From Bacteroidales bacterium UBA1237 (GTDB taxonomy: Bacteria; Bacteroidota; Bacteroidia; Bacteroidales; UBA932): a DNA stretch of 10,728 nt. The notes under the pieces were generated by a model, which was not told where the DNA came from, ran no database searches, and saw nothing but the letters and a program-made list of their open reading frames with translations. Position numbers and translations under genes: made by a program. Position 1 is the stretch's first letter; every line of letters begins with the position of its first letter. Shown in pieces: positions 1-8,223 of the stretch. The stretch lies in contig DBWN01000229.1 of the NCBI GenBank assembly GCA_002308935.1, positions 1-10,728 on the forward strand, written 5' to 3'.

Positions 1-2760
1 TCTGTGATTGCCGTCAAACTTCCTGAAAGCCAGAAAACAGCAGCACAGTCAGGTGCAGTCCTTACTACGAGCGGCGGAGACTTCACTCTCGAGCAGCTCA
101 CCGATGGCGATATGCGCAATTCTTCCCTCCTTCCCGTGGATGAGAAGAACGGCTTTTCCTGGATCCAGTATGCTTTCCCCGAGCCTGTCACCATACACAG
201 TATGTCAATCGTCGGTATAGCCGGAGGCGGATTCGGACAGCCTACAGGTCCTTCAGCCAACTGGCTTGAGTGCAGCAATGACGGGGTGAATTTCACAAAG
301 GTTTGCGATGTCCGTGGCGGAAGCATGGCTCAGGCTACCCTTGCCGTTCCTGAAACTACTGCGAAGTATTTCCGTCTGCACGTGACCAATCCCCGTCCCC
401 AGATGGGTGGCGGAATGTTTGGTATGGGTGGCGGAATGGGAAGAGGAATGGCTCCTCAAGCTCCTCGCGGGACTTCCATCGCTGAGTTCGAAGTCTTCCC
501 TTACAGCCGTGTATACCGCTTCGAGGACAAGGCCGGTTTCTCAGCTGCAGGCAATCTGATGGCTATGCCCACTCCTTCTTCTGATGAAGTTTTCCCTCAG
601 CCCGAGGATGTGATTGACATCACCGATTCCTTCAAGGACGGAAAATTGAGCTGGAATGCACCGGCAGGTAACTGGCGCATATACCGTTTCGGTTACTCTC
701 TGACCGGAAAGCAGAACCATCCGGCACCTGTTGAAGCAACAGGTCTTGAAGTGGACAAACTTGATCCTGTCGCCTGGACCAAGTATTTCCATACATATTT
801 CGATATGTACAAGAAGGCCGCGAATGGCCTTATGGGACAGCACGGAATCCAGTATGTGCTTACCGACAGTTATGAGGCGGAGAATGAGACCTGGACTCCT
901 GCGATGTATGAAGAGTTCAAGACCCGCCGCGGTTATGATCTTACATCATGGATGCCGGTTCTCGCCGGAGAAATCATCGGTTCCCCTGAAAAGAGCGACG
1001 CCTTCCTTTTCGACTGGCGCGCCACCCTTGGTGACCTTATCTCTGACAACTATGCCCTTCTTTCTGAGATCGCGAAGAAGGACTACGGTATGATCGGAAG
1101 TTACGTTGAAGCCCACGAGGCAGGGCGTGCATTTGTCGGTGACGGTATGGACCTCAAGGCCAAGGCTGCAGTTCCTATGGGAGCCATGTGGACAGACGCT
1201 TCCTGGCTTCCTCATGGAGCGGACGGATCCATTGACCGCAGTGTATACCATGCAGATGACAAAGAGTCCGCTTCTGTTGCGCATATCTTCGGTGGAAACG
1301 TCGCTGCCGCGGAGTCCTTTACTGCAATGGGCGGCGGTGGAGCCGCTTACTCTTTCCACCCCGGAAACCTCAAGTTCCTCGCCGATATCGAACTTGCCAA
1401 CGGTATCAACCGTTTCGTCATCCATGAGAGCGCAAGCCAGCCTGATGATGTCCATGTTCCCGGCTTGAGCCTCGGAGGTATCGGCCAGTGGTTCAACCGT
1501 CACGAGACCTGGGCTGAGATGGGAAAGGTCTGGGCTGATTACATGGCGCGCAGCTGCTTCATGCTGCAGTCGGGATTGAATGTGGCTGATGTCCTTTGGT
1601 ATTATGGAGAGGACTCCTGCGTTTCTACCGAGTTCGGTCATAAGTCCTTCACCGTTCCGACAGGTTATCAGTGGGATTACGTGAGCCCCAATATTCTTAT
1701 GAAGAACATTACCGCCAAGAACGGTGTGATGGTCGCTCCCGGTGGAGTCACCTACAAGGTCCTCTATATGGACCGTAACGTGGATTACATGTCAGTACCT
1801 GTTCTCCGTCAGTTGGCCAACTTCGCGAAGGCTGGCGTCTGGATCGGTGGCGTCAAGCCGAAATATCCTGCTTCTTTGGCTGATGACAAGGCTGAGTTCG
1901 ATTCTCTGGTAAAGGAAATCTGGGGAAGCGGACGCTCCAACGTCGTTGAATGCGGAAGCCTTGCCGAGCTCCTGAACGCAGCCTCTATCCAGCCTGATGT
2001 CAAGTTCACGGATGACATGAAGTATCTGCACCGCAGCCTTCCTACGGCGGAAGTATACTGGATCAACAAGCCTTCCATGGATTACAAGAAGGTGTCCGTG
2101 AGCTTCCGTACTTCTGGGCTCAAACCTCAGGTATGGCATCCTGATACCGGCGTCATTGAAGACGTTACTTATCGCACAGAAGGTGACCGTACAGTCGTAG
2201 AACTCAATATGGTACCGGATGACGCCGTCTTCGTAGTGTTCAATGGAAAGGGTGCAGCTGAGCAGACTCTTGCTGCGACTTCAGAGAGCAGCCTTTTGAC
2301 TGTCGAAGGCCCTTGGAACGTCACCTTCCAGGAGAGAAGGGGAGCCCCTGCAGGCGCTACTTTCGAGACCCTGTGCTCATATACTGACTTTGATGAGCCC
2401 GGAATCAAGTACTTCTCCGGAATCGCTACCTATAAGAACACCCTCAAGGCTCCTGCAGTGTCAGGAAAAGCTATCCTTGACCTTGGAAATGTCCAGAACC
2501 TTGCCGAGGTGTATGTCAACGGACAGTTCTGCGGCTATGCTTGGAAAGAACCCTATAGGGTTGATGTCACTTCTGCTCTGAAGGAAGGCGACAACGCTCT
2601 CGAAATCCGTGTGGCCAACACTTGGCCGAACCGTCTGATCGGAGACCAGCAGCCCGGCGTGACCCCTGTCACTTATACGGATTCCCGTCCTTACCGTGCA
2701 GGTGATCCGCTTCGTCCGGGTGGACTGATGGGACCTGTAAAACTCGTGTCCGTACAATAG
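1..2760 (+). CDS. GH106-family glycoside hydrolase (probable alpha-L-rhamnosidase), 5' end outside window
   Basis: The reading frame is open from the first base and ends at TAG 2758-2760, so the gene enters from upstream. Alignment by eye to the paralogue at 4779-8081 places the first visible residues near residue 190 of that protein, so about 190 residues are missing: signal peptide, the WWHWMNG region and the start of the barrel. Visible parts in order: a discoidin-like beta domain (about residues 10-165 of the visible part) holding a Gly/Met-rich loop at 132-150; the catalytic region with DSYEAENETWTP at 288-299, then AAESFTA and FVIHESA; and a C-terminal GH2-type jelly-roll (KYFSGIATY ... 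EVYVNG ... VANTWPNRLIGD). GH106 enzymes release alpha-L-rhamnose from pectins and rhamnosides and act in the periplasm or at the cell surface. Arg codons are almost all CGN (about 29 of 33), as in highly expressed genes. The family call is firm; the exact substrate is not known. Confidence 0.88.
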   Translation, partial: SVIAVKLPESQKTAAQSGAVLTTSGGDFTLEQLTDGDMRNSSLLPVDEKNGFSWIQYAFPEPVTIHSMSIVGIAGGGFGQPTGPSANWLECSNDGVNFTKVCDVRGGSMAQATLAVPETTAKYFRLHVTNPRPQMGGGMFGMGGGMGRGMAPQAPRGTSIAEFEVFPYSRVYRFEDKAGFSAAGNLMAMPTPSSDEVFPQPEDVIDITDSFKDGKLSWNAPAGNWRIYRFGYSLTGKQNHPAPVEATGLEVDKLDPVAWTKYFHTYFDMYKKAANGLMGQHGIQYVLTDSYEAENETWTPAMYEEFKTRRGYDLTSWMPVLAGEIIGSPEKSDAFLFDWRATLGDLISDNYALLSEIAKKDYGMIGSYVEAHEAGRAFVGDGMDLKAKAAVPMGAMWTDASWLPHGADGSIDRSVYHADDKESASVAHIFGGNVAAAESFTAMGGGGAAYSFHPGNLKFLADIELANGINRFVIHESASQPDDVHVPGLSLGGIGQWFNRHETWAEMGKVWADYMARSCFMLQSGLNVADVLWYYGEDSCVSTEFGHKSFTVPTGYQWDYVSPNILMKNITAKNGVMVAPGGVTYKVLYMDRNVDYMSVPVLRQLANFAKAGVWIGGVKPKYPASLADDKAEFDSLVKEIWGSGRSNVVECGSLAELLNAASIQPDVKFTDDMKYLHRSLPTAEVYWINKPSMDYKKVSVSFRTSGLKPQVWHPDTGVIEDVTYRTEGDRTVVELNMVPDDAVFVVFNGKGAAEQTLAATSESSLLTVEGPWNVTFQERRGAPAGATFETLCSYTDFDEPGIKYFSGIATYKNTLKAPAVSGKAILDLGNVQNLAEVYVNGQFCGYAWKEPYRVDVTSALKEGDNALEIRVANTWPNRLIGDQQPGVTPVTYTDSRPYRAGDPLRPGGLMGPVKLVSVQ

Positions 2761-2786
2761 TTGTCGGGTATACACGCTCTATAGTT

Positions 2787-2819
2787 GCGCCTTTCCTGAT
2801 CCGGGAGAGGCGCATTCTT
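2787..2819 (+). terminator. Hairpin terminator after the first GH106 gene
   Basis: Bases 2787-2797 pair with 2803-2813 to give an 11-bp stem (GCGCCTTTCCT with GGGAGAGGCGC, two G-T wobbles) around a 5-nt loop GATCC. A short U-rich stretch ATTCTT follows. It lies 27 nt after the stop codon. The stem is strong but the U-run is weak, so termination may be partial. Confidence 0.65.
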
Positions 2820-2856
2820 GTGAAGATATCTTGATTATGACAAATAACTTGAAGAA

Positions 2857-2893
2857 TTTGCTATATCGGAATCATCAGTTATCGCTATTTTTG
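2857..2893 (+). promoter_or_regulatory. Candidate Bacteroides-type promoter of the esterase gene
   Basis: TATTTTTG at 2886-2893 is a perfect match to the -7 box TAnnTTTG. A TTTG at 2857-2860 could be the -33 element, but the 25-nt gap is longer than the roughly 20 nt usually seen. Transcription would start near 2900, about 33 nt before the ATG at 2933. This also argues against the longer reading frame that starts at TTG 2831. Confidence 0.5.
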
Positions 2894-2932
2894 CATAAGA
2901 CAAGAATAACACAAAACAAAAACAATATCACC

Positions 2933-4687
2933 ATGAAAAGAATTCTTACAATTGCAATGGCAGTAGCATGTTCGCTTACTGTCGCATTCGCGCAGCCCGG
3001 TGGACGTGAGGAAGGCCAGAATGTCCCCGGAGCAGGACGTCGTTGGGTCCCCGAACCGGATCCGGAGTACATCATCTATTCATCTCGTGCCAACATGCCT
3101 TTCGGCGCCGGCGCAACGAATTTCGACGGCCGTTCGCACAACAACTCCCCGACCTTCTTCATTTATCCTGACGGAAAATTGACCAAAGAGGCGGCGGAGT
3201 CTCTCGTCGCTTCCCTCGGAATGCAGAAGGTGATGGACGAGAACTTCGCAACCGTCTATGTCATCAATCCTCAGGGCGCCAAATTCGCCCCCGCTGATTT
3301 CGATGCCTTCGTAGCCACTTTCAACAGGGCAAGAAGCGGTAACCTCAAAGTGATGGGATTCGGTGCCGGAGCAACCTTCGTGAACCAGGTCATTGCTCCC
3401 CAGGCAGCAGGACATATAGCAGGTATCGCTACTGTCGATGGACAGCCCGCAAAACTTCCCAAGAATGTTGTTTCCGCAGGTGTTCCAGCATACGTTTCAG
3501 GAAAGACTGCCGCCAAGGTCGCCAAGAATTACGAGGCTTACAATGCTGCCCACGCTGACGAGCCGCTACTCAAGGTGGTTGTGTCAAGCAAGACCGCTCC
3601 GGGAGATGTCTTCGCCGAGGCTTGGGACAAAGTGTTCTCAAAGAACTTCCGCTACAATAACTACAACCACACCCATTATGAGGGTGCGCAGTACGGCCAG
3701 TACGGCTCTTATGAACTTGAGCCCTATGCCGATTGGGATGCACACAATATCAAACGCATCAAGGTTGAGCAGCCTGTCGGTGGCGGTATGATGAGGCCTC
3801 AGGGGCAGCCTGGCCAGCAGGCTCAGCAGAATGTTCCCAAGCAGCTCTGGTACGAATACTGGCCTGTGGAACTTATGGAAGGCGCACCCGCGCAGAGCGT
3901 TCCCGTCATGGTCCTTCTCCACGGAAACGCCAACGATCCCCGTACTCAGGCTGAGACTTCTGGTTTCCTTGAGGTCCAGGCCAAGGAGCGCTTCTTCATG
4001 GTCGAGATGGAGTGGCAGGGCTCTGCTTCCTATCAGGCAATGGGCCTTGATGGAATCGAGTCCACTCTGTACACACTCTTCAACAAATATCCTCAGCTTG
4101 ATCCTTCAAGAGTTTACGCTGAAGGCCTTTCTGCCGGTTCAATGACTTCTACCCAGCTCGGTATAAAGAAATCTTATGTTTTCACTGCAGTAGGCGGACA
4201 TTCAGGCGGTGCTTTCGGAAACCGTAACGGTGGAGCAAGCCCGTTCGGCAATTTCAATACACTGTGGAATGACGCTGCCCAGAAGAGAGGCGCTGTCGAG
4301 GTCCCTTATTGCTCCGTGTTCGGAACAAAGGACACCACAGTCCCTTACATGACTCATGACAACTGGCAGGGCAACAGCTACCTCAATGCCTGGAATCTTT
4401 ATGAGCTCATGAACGGCCTTACCGTGAATGACAAGATGGACTGGAGCATCGATCCCGTCTTCGGACAGAGCCTCCGTGACCGCGAGACCATAGTTACCAA
4501 CAAGGGTGACGGAATCGTGATTGAGACCGGTCAGCTGTATAAGGGCAACGTTCCTCTGATCAGGATGGTCGCTGTCATCAATTACGGCCACTGGAACTTC
4601 ATGCCTACGGCCCAGATCATGTGGGACTTCTTCAAACAGTACAGGCGCGATCCTGAGACCAAGAAACTTATCTACCTCGGGAAGTAG
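2933..4687 (+). CDS. Secreted alpha/beta-hydrolase esterase with a duplicated, catalytically dead N-terminal half
   Basis: A 584-residue protein. The ATG at 2933 is chosen because it opens a typical signal peptide (MKRILTIAMAVACSLTVAFA, cleavage before Q21); in-frame codons back to 2831 add a non-signal leader and overlap the promoter. The C-terminal half (about 320-584) is a PHB-depolymerase/feruloyl-esterase-like (CE1-type) domain: LLHGN at 328-332 near the oxyanion hole, nucleophile elbow GLSAG with Ser400, probable acid Asp467 in FGTKD, probable His553 in NYGHWNF. The N-terminal half (about 70-250) has the same order of elements but GFGAG at 142-146, with Gly144 where the serine should be, and SGKT in place of the acid. 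A Gly/Met/Gln/Pro-rich linker at 282-300 joins the halves. It sits between two GH106 paralogues, which suggests removal of acyl groups from a rhamnose-containing glycan. Exact substrate unknown; a peptidase-like S9 role is less likely. Confidence 0.85.
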   Translation: MKRILTIAMAVACSLTVAFAQPGGREEGQNVPGAGRRWVPEPDPEYIIYSSRANMPFGAGATNFDGRSHNNSPTFFIYPDGKLTKEAAESLVASLGMQKVMDENFATVYVINPQGAKFAPADFDAFVATFNRARSGNLKVMGFGAGATFVNQVIAPQAAGHIAGIATVDGQPAKLPKNVVSAGVPAYVSGKTAAKVAKNYEAYNAAHADEPLLKVVVSSKTAPGDVFAEAWDKVFSKNFRYNNYNHTHYEGAQYGQYGSYELEPYADWDAHNIKRIKVEQPVGGGMMRPQGQPGQQAQQNVPKQLWYEYWPVELMEGAPAQSVPVMVLLHGNANDPRTQAETSGFLEVQAKERFFMVEMEWQGSASYQAMGLDGIESTLYTLFNKYPQLDPSRVYAEGLSAGSMTSTQLGIKKSYVFTAVGGHSGGAFGNRNGGASPFGNFNTLWNDAAQKRGAVEVPYCSVFGTKDTTVPYMTHDNWQGNSYLNAWNLYELMNGLTVNDKMDWSIDPVFGQSLRDRETIVTNKGDGIVIETGQLYKGNVPLIRMVAVINYGHWNFMPTAQIMWDFFKQYRRDPETKKLIYLGK

Positions 4688-4712
4688 CATCCGGAACTGA
4701 TTTGCCACTTGA

Positions 4713-4746
4713 GTTCAGTGGGTGACCCTCCGGCCACCCACTGAAC
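4713..4746 (+). terminator. Perfect 12-bp hairpin between esterase and second GH106 gene
   Basis: GTTCAGTGGGTG (4713-4724) is exactly complementary to CACCCACTGAAC (4735-4746), with a 10-nt loop. Only ATTTG follows, so there is no good U-run. It lies 25 nt after the esterase stop and 32 nt before the next ATG. I see no convincing -7 box between it and the next gene; AACATTTG at 4744-4751 has one mismatch to TAnnTTTG and overlaps the stem. It may be a partial terminator or an mRNA-stabilising intercistronic hairpin that sets different levels for the two genes. Confidence 0.55.
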
Positions 4747-4778
4747 ATTTGAAGGAACACAACTAAGTAATAATTATC

Positions 4779-7700
4779 ATGAAAAAGGTTATCGCTTTCC
4801 TTGGTGTTCTCCCTATGCTGGTGATGGCATCATGCTCGGGAGACAACAAATCGGTCAAGGAACTTTCGGAGGGTTGGGATAACCCTCCGCAGTCAGCACG
4901 TACCAGGGTCTGGTGGCACTGGATGAACGGTAACATCACCAAAGAGGGTATCAAGAAGGATCTTGAATGGATGGACCGCATAGGTTTGGGCGGATTCCAG
5001 AACTTTGATGCCGCATCCGGAACGCCTACCATAGTAAAGGACAGACTGGTGTATATGCACGATGGCTGGAAAGATGCTTTCGCATACGCAGCTAAAGTGG
5101 CTGATTCCCTTGGACTTGAGTTCGCGATAGCCAGCGCTCCCGGATGGTCATCGACCGGAGGTCCGTGGGTGGAGCCGAAAGATGCCATGAAAAAACTTGT
5201 CTGGAGGACAATGACTGTTGAAGGAGGGAAGAGCATCAATGCCGCACTCCCTGCCCCTTACACTAAAGTCGGAGCTTTCCAGAACGGAAGTGCAGCAGGA
5301 AGAGGAAGTGCGGCCCAGATTGATGAATATTATGAGGATATTGCTGTCCTTGCCGTGAAAATGCCTCAAGGCAGGAAGACTGCTGCCGAGCTTGGGGCGA
5401 AGGTCTCGTCAAGTGGAGGCTCTTTCACACTTGACCAGCTGACGGACGGGGACATCACCAACAGTTCTCTTCTCCCGGCTGATACCAGGAAAGGATATTC
5501 CTGGATAATGTACGAATATCCTCAGAGTGTGACCGTAAAGTCCGTTACGCTTGTTGACGGCTCTACCGGAGGGTTCGGAGGCAGGGCGGCCAACACCGTG
5601 CTTGAATCCAGCGAAGACGGGAAGAATTTCAAGAAAGTGGCTTCTCTTGCCGCAGGCGGTGTCGCCCAAAGGACCGTTTCCGTACCGGCCACTACGGCGA
5701 AATTTTTCCGGGTGACGTACAGGAATGCGGCTCCTGCTGCCGGTGGACCATTCGGAATGCCTGCACAAAGGGGACCTCAAGGCACTTCGATAGCGGAGCT
5801 TGACCTCCATACTTACACAATGGTCAACCGTTTCGAAGACAAGGCGGGTTTCTCTGCCCTTTCCGGAATGACAGATCTTCCTACCCCCTATGACGGCAGT
5901 GAAGCTTTCCCCTCAATCGAAGAGGTCGTGGATATCACCGGGAACATGACTGCCGGTGGGATGATAAACTGGAATGCTCCGGCAGGGGAGTGGAAGATAT
6001 ACCGATTCGGATTCTCCCTTACAGGCAAGCAGAACCATCCGGCCCCTGCTGAAGCCACAGGTCTTGAAGTGGACAAGCTTGATCCCCTCGCCTGGACGGC
6101 ATATTTCAGAAAATACTTTGACATGTATAAGGACGCGTCAGACGGTCTGATGGGCTCAAGAGGTGTACAGTATGTTCTGACCGACAGCTACGAGGCGGAG
6201 AATGAGACTTGGACACCTGCAATGCGTGAGGAGTTCAAAGCCAGAAGGGGATATGACATGATTACCTGGATGCCGGTCATCGCCGGAGAAGTCATCGGTT
6301 CCCCCGAGCAGAGCGACGCTTTCCTATGGGACTACAGAGCTACAATAGGAGAACTCATCTCGTCGAACTATGACCTTCTTTCCAGGATCGCCATTGATGA
6401 ATACGGCATGAAAGGGCGTTATACGGAGTCCCATGAGGGCGGTCGGGCTTACGTTGGGGACGGTATGGACCTTAAGCGTACTGCTGAGGTGCCTATGTCG
6501 GCAATGTGGGTGACAGCTTCATGGCTTCCTACTCTCCCTTCGGGTGAACCGGACAGGAGCATGTACAATGCAGATGACAGGGAATCCGCTTCAGTCGCCC
6601 ATATTTATGGCCAGAATGTGGCGGCAGCCGAATCGATGACAGCTCCCGGGCAGGGAGGCCTGGCGTATTCATACTGCCCTGAGAATCTCAAGTTCATAGC
6701 GGATATCGAGCTTTCAAACGGTATCAACCGTTTCGTCATACATGAGAGCGCCCATCAACCTTCGGATGAGCACGTTCCGGGACTCAGTCTCGGAGGAATC
6801 GGGCAATGGTTCAACCGTCATGATACATGGGCGGAAATGGCAGGAGTGTGGGTGGATTACATGTCACGCAGTTCATTCGCGCTGCAGTGGGGAAAGAACG
6901 TGGCTGACATCCTCTATTATTACGGAGAGGACAGTAACGTCACTTCTCTGTTCGGCAATACTCCGCCCCAGATTCCGTCGGGATATCAATGGGATTACTG
7001 CAGCCCCCATGCCCTTATGAACGCAATCTCAGTAAAAGATGGCAGGATTGTCTCACAGGGAGGGACTTCATATAAGGTCATATGGATGGACAGGAACATG
7101 GACTACGTTTCCATTCCAGTACTTCGCAAGATCCTTTCATTGGCGGAAAGCGGGGCGATGATAGGAGGAGTAAGGCCGACTCACCGGGCCTCTCTTGCTG
7201 ATGATCAGGGAGAATGGTCGGATCTCGTTTCCAAGATATGGGGCTCGGGACGCCCTAACGTGAAAGAGAATATCAGTCTGCAGGAATTGCTTAAGGCAGC
7301 GTCCGTCGAACCGGACGCGATCGTTTCCGATGGCATGAGGTTCCTTCACAGGACAGCCAAGGGCGCTGAGGTTTACTGGGTCAACAAACCATCACATGAT
7401 TATGTGACAACAACATTGTCATTCCGTACTTCCGGAATGAAACCTCAGGTCTGGCATCCTGATACAGGGGTAAAAGAGGATGTTTCATATAAAGTTGAGA
7501 ACGGCCGGACTCTCGTAACTGTTGAAATGGTCCCAGATGACGCCCTTTTCATCGTGTTCTCAGGCAAAGGTGATGGTGAGCATATTGTTCCCAAGGCCGA
7601 CCAGCAAGTCCTTCTCACAGTGACTTCTCCTTGGACGGTGAAGTTCCAGGAGAAAAGGGGAGCACCGTCTGAGCCGGTGGTTTTCCCGCAACTGTCCTCC

Positions 7701-8081
7701 TATACGCAGAGCGAAGTGTTCGGGATCAAATATTTTTCGGGAGTGGCGACATATTCAAATACCCTGGATATTTCCTCTCCTTCAGGTAAGTACTTCATTG
7801 ATCTTGGTGGAGTCAAGAACATTGCTGAAGTTTACGTCAACGGGAAGTATTGCGGAACCGCATGGAAGGAACCATTCAGAGTCGATGTGTCTTCTGCTCT
7901 CAAAGAAGGAGAAAACCTTCTTGAGGTCAAGGTAGCCAACGTGTGGCCAAATCGCCTTATCGGGGACCAGCAACCGGACTGCCCTCAGAAGGTCACTTTC
8001 ACGGATTCCAGAGCGTACAGAGCCGAAGATCCTCTCCGTCCGGCGGGACTGCTCGGACCAGTGAAACTTATTGCCCAATAA
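4779..8081 (+). CDS. GH106-family glycoside hydrolase lipoprotein (probable alpha-L-rhamnosidase), complete
   Basis: A 1100-residue protein, in the usual size range for GH106. A lipoprotein signal ends at Cys19 (lipobox VMAS|C), followed by SGDN, which could direct it to the cell surface. RVWWHWMNGNITKEGI at 43-58 and IGLGGFQNFDA at 68-78 are hallmark N-terminal GH106 motifs. A discoidin-like insertion covers about 195-345. The catalytic region carries DSYEAENETWTP (469-480), AAAESMTA (615-622) and FVIHESAHQP (652-661); the conserved Glu residues here are the likely catalytic or calcium-site residues. A GH2-like jelly-roll (about 982-1063, VYVNG, NVWPNRLIGD) ends the protein. It is roughly 70% identical by eye to the first gene in the core. 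Unlike that gene, more than half of its ~45 Arg codons are AGA/AGG, which suggests lower expression. Likely role: release of alpha-L-rhamnosyl residues at the cell surface or in the periplasm. Exact linkage unknown. Confidence 0.92.
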   Translation: MKKVIAFLGVLPMLVMASCSGDNKSVKELSEGWDNPPQSARTRVWWHWMNGNITKEGIKKDLEWMDRIGLGGFQNFDAASGTPTIVKDRLVYMHDGWKDAFAYAAKVADSLGLEFAIASAPGWSSTGGPWVEPKDAMKKLVWRTMTVEGGKSINAALPAPYTKVGAFQNGSAAGRGSAAQIDEYYEDIAVLAVKMPQGRKTAAELGAKVSSSGGSFTLDQLTDGDITNSSLLPADTRKGYSWIMYEYPQSVTVKSVTLVDGSTGGFGGRAANTVLESSEDGKNFKKVASLAAGGVAQRTVSVPATTAKFFRVTYRNAAPAAGGPFGMPAQRGPQGTSIAELDLHTYTMVNRFEDKAGFSALSGMTDLPTPYDGSEAFPSIEEVVDITGNMTAGGMINWNAPAGEWKIYRFGFSLTGKQNHPAPAEATGLEVDKLDPLAWTAYFRKYFDMYKDASDGLMGSRGVQYVLTDSYEAENETWTPAMREEFKARRGYDMITWMPVIAGEVIGSPEQSDAFLWDYRATIGELISSNYDLLSRIAIDEYGMKGRYTESHEGGRAYVGDGMDLKRTAEVPMSAMWVTASWLPTLPSGEPDRSMYNADDRESASVAHIYGQNVAAAESMTAPGQGGLAYSYCPENLKFIADIELSNGINRFVIHESAHQPSDEHVPGLSLGGIGQWFNRHDTWAEMAGVWVDYMSRSSFALQWGKNVADILYYYGEDSNVTSLFGNTPPQIPSGYQWDYCSPHALMNAISVKDGRIVSQGGTSYKVIWMDRNMDYVSIPVLRKILSLAESGAMIGGVRPTHRASLADDQGEWSDLVSKIWGSGRPNVKENISLQELLKAASVEPDAIVSDGMRFLHRTAKGAEVYWVNKPSHDYVTTTLSFRTSGMKPQVWHPDTGVKEDVSYKVENGRTLVTVEMVPDDALFIVFSGKGDGEHIVPKADQQVLLTVTSPWTVKFQEKRGAPSEPVVFPQLSSYTQSEVFGIKYFSGVATYSNTLDISSPSGKYFIDLGGVKNIAEVYVNGKYCGTAWKEPFRVDVSSALKEGENLLEVKVANVWPNRLIGDQQPDCPQKVTFTDSRAYRAEDPLRPAGLLGPVKLIAQ

Positions 8082-8117
8082 TCCGTTTCTGACTCGTATT
8101 GTGCAGATTTCAACATG

Positions 8118-8152
8118 TTTTTGAAGATTCTGTTAAACTGAAAATTCAAAAA
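8118..8152. repeat. AT-rich 8-bp inverted repeat after the second GH106 gene
   Basis: TTTTTGAA at 8118-8125 is complementary to TTCAAAAA at 8145-8152, with 19 nt between. It lies 37 nt past the stop codon. The stem has almost no GC and no following U-run, so it is a poor terminator; no better terminator for the upstream gene is visible. The rest of 8082-8209 is AT-rich with no recognisable gene. Confidence 0.25.
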
Positions 8153-8180
8153 TGAACAAAATGATAAATTGTTTGAATAT

Positions 8181-8217
8181 TTTGATAAAAGCAATTATGA
8201 GTTAGTCAGTACCTTTG
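8181..8217 (+). promoter_or_regulatory. Candidate promoter of a small transcript
   Basis: TACCTTTG at 8210-8217 matches the -7 consensus TAnnTTTG perfectly and continues as TTTGCA, common in this phylum. TTTG at 8181-8184 may be the -33 box, again with a 25-nt gap, the same as at the esterase promoter. Transcription would start near 8224. No coding sequence begins within the next 120 nt, and a terminator follows at 8322-8350. Confidence 0.55.
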
Positions 8218-8223
8218 CACTTG

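Noticed and set aside
946..1641. 231-residue open frame on the minus strand
   Set aside because: It lies wholly inside the first GH106 gene, has no recognisable domain or leader, and is a by-product of that gene's GC-rich codons.
1..2760. First GH106 gene as a truncated pseudogene
   Set aside because: The missing ~190 residues are outside the window; the frame is intact up to the first base and shows no internal stop or frameshift.
2831..2932. 34-residue N-terminal extension of the esterase starting at TTG 2831
   Set aside because: It would place a basic leader before a textbook signal peptide and would cover the -7 box at 2886-2893; ATG 2933 is the better start.
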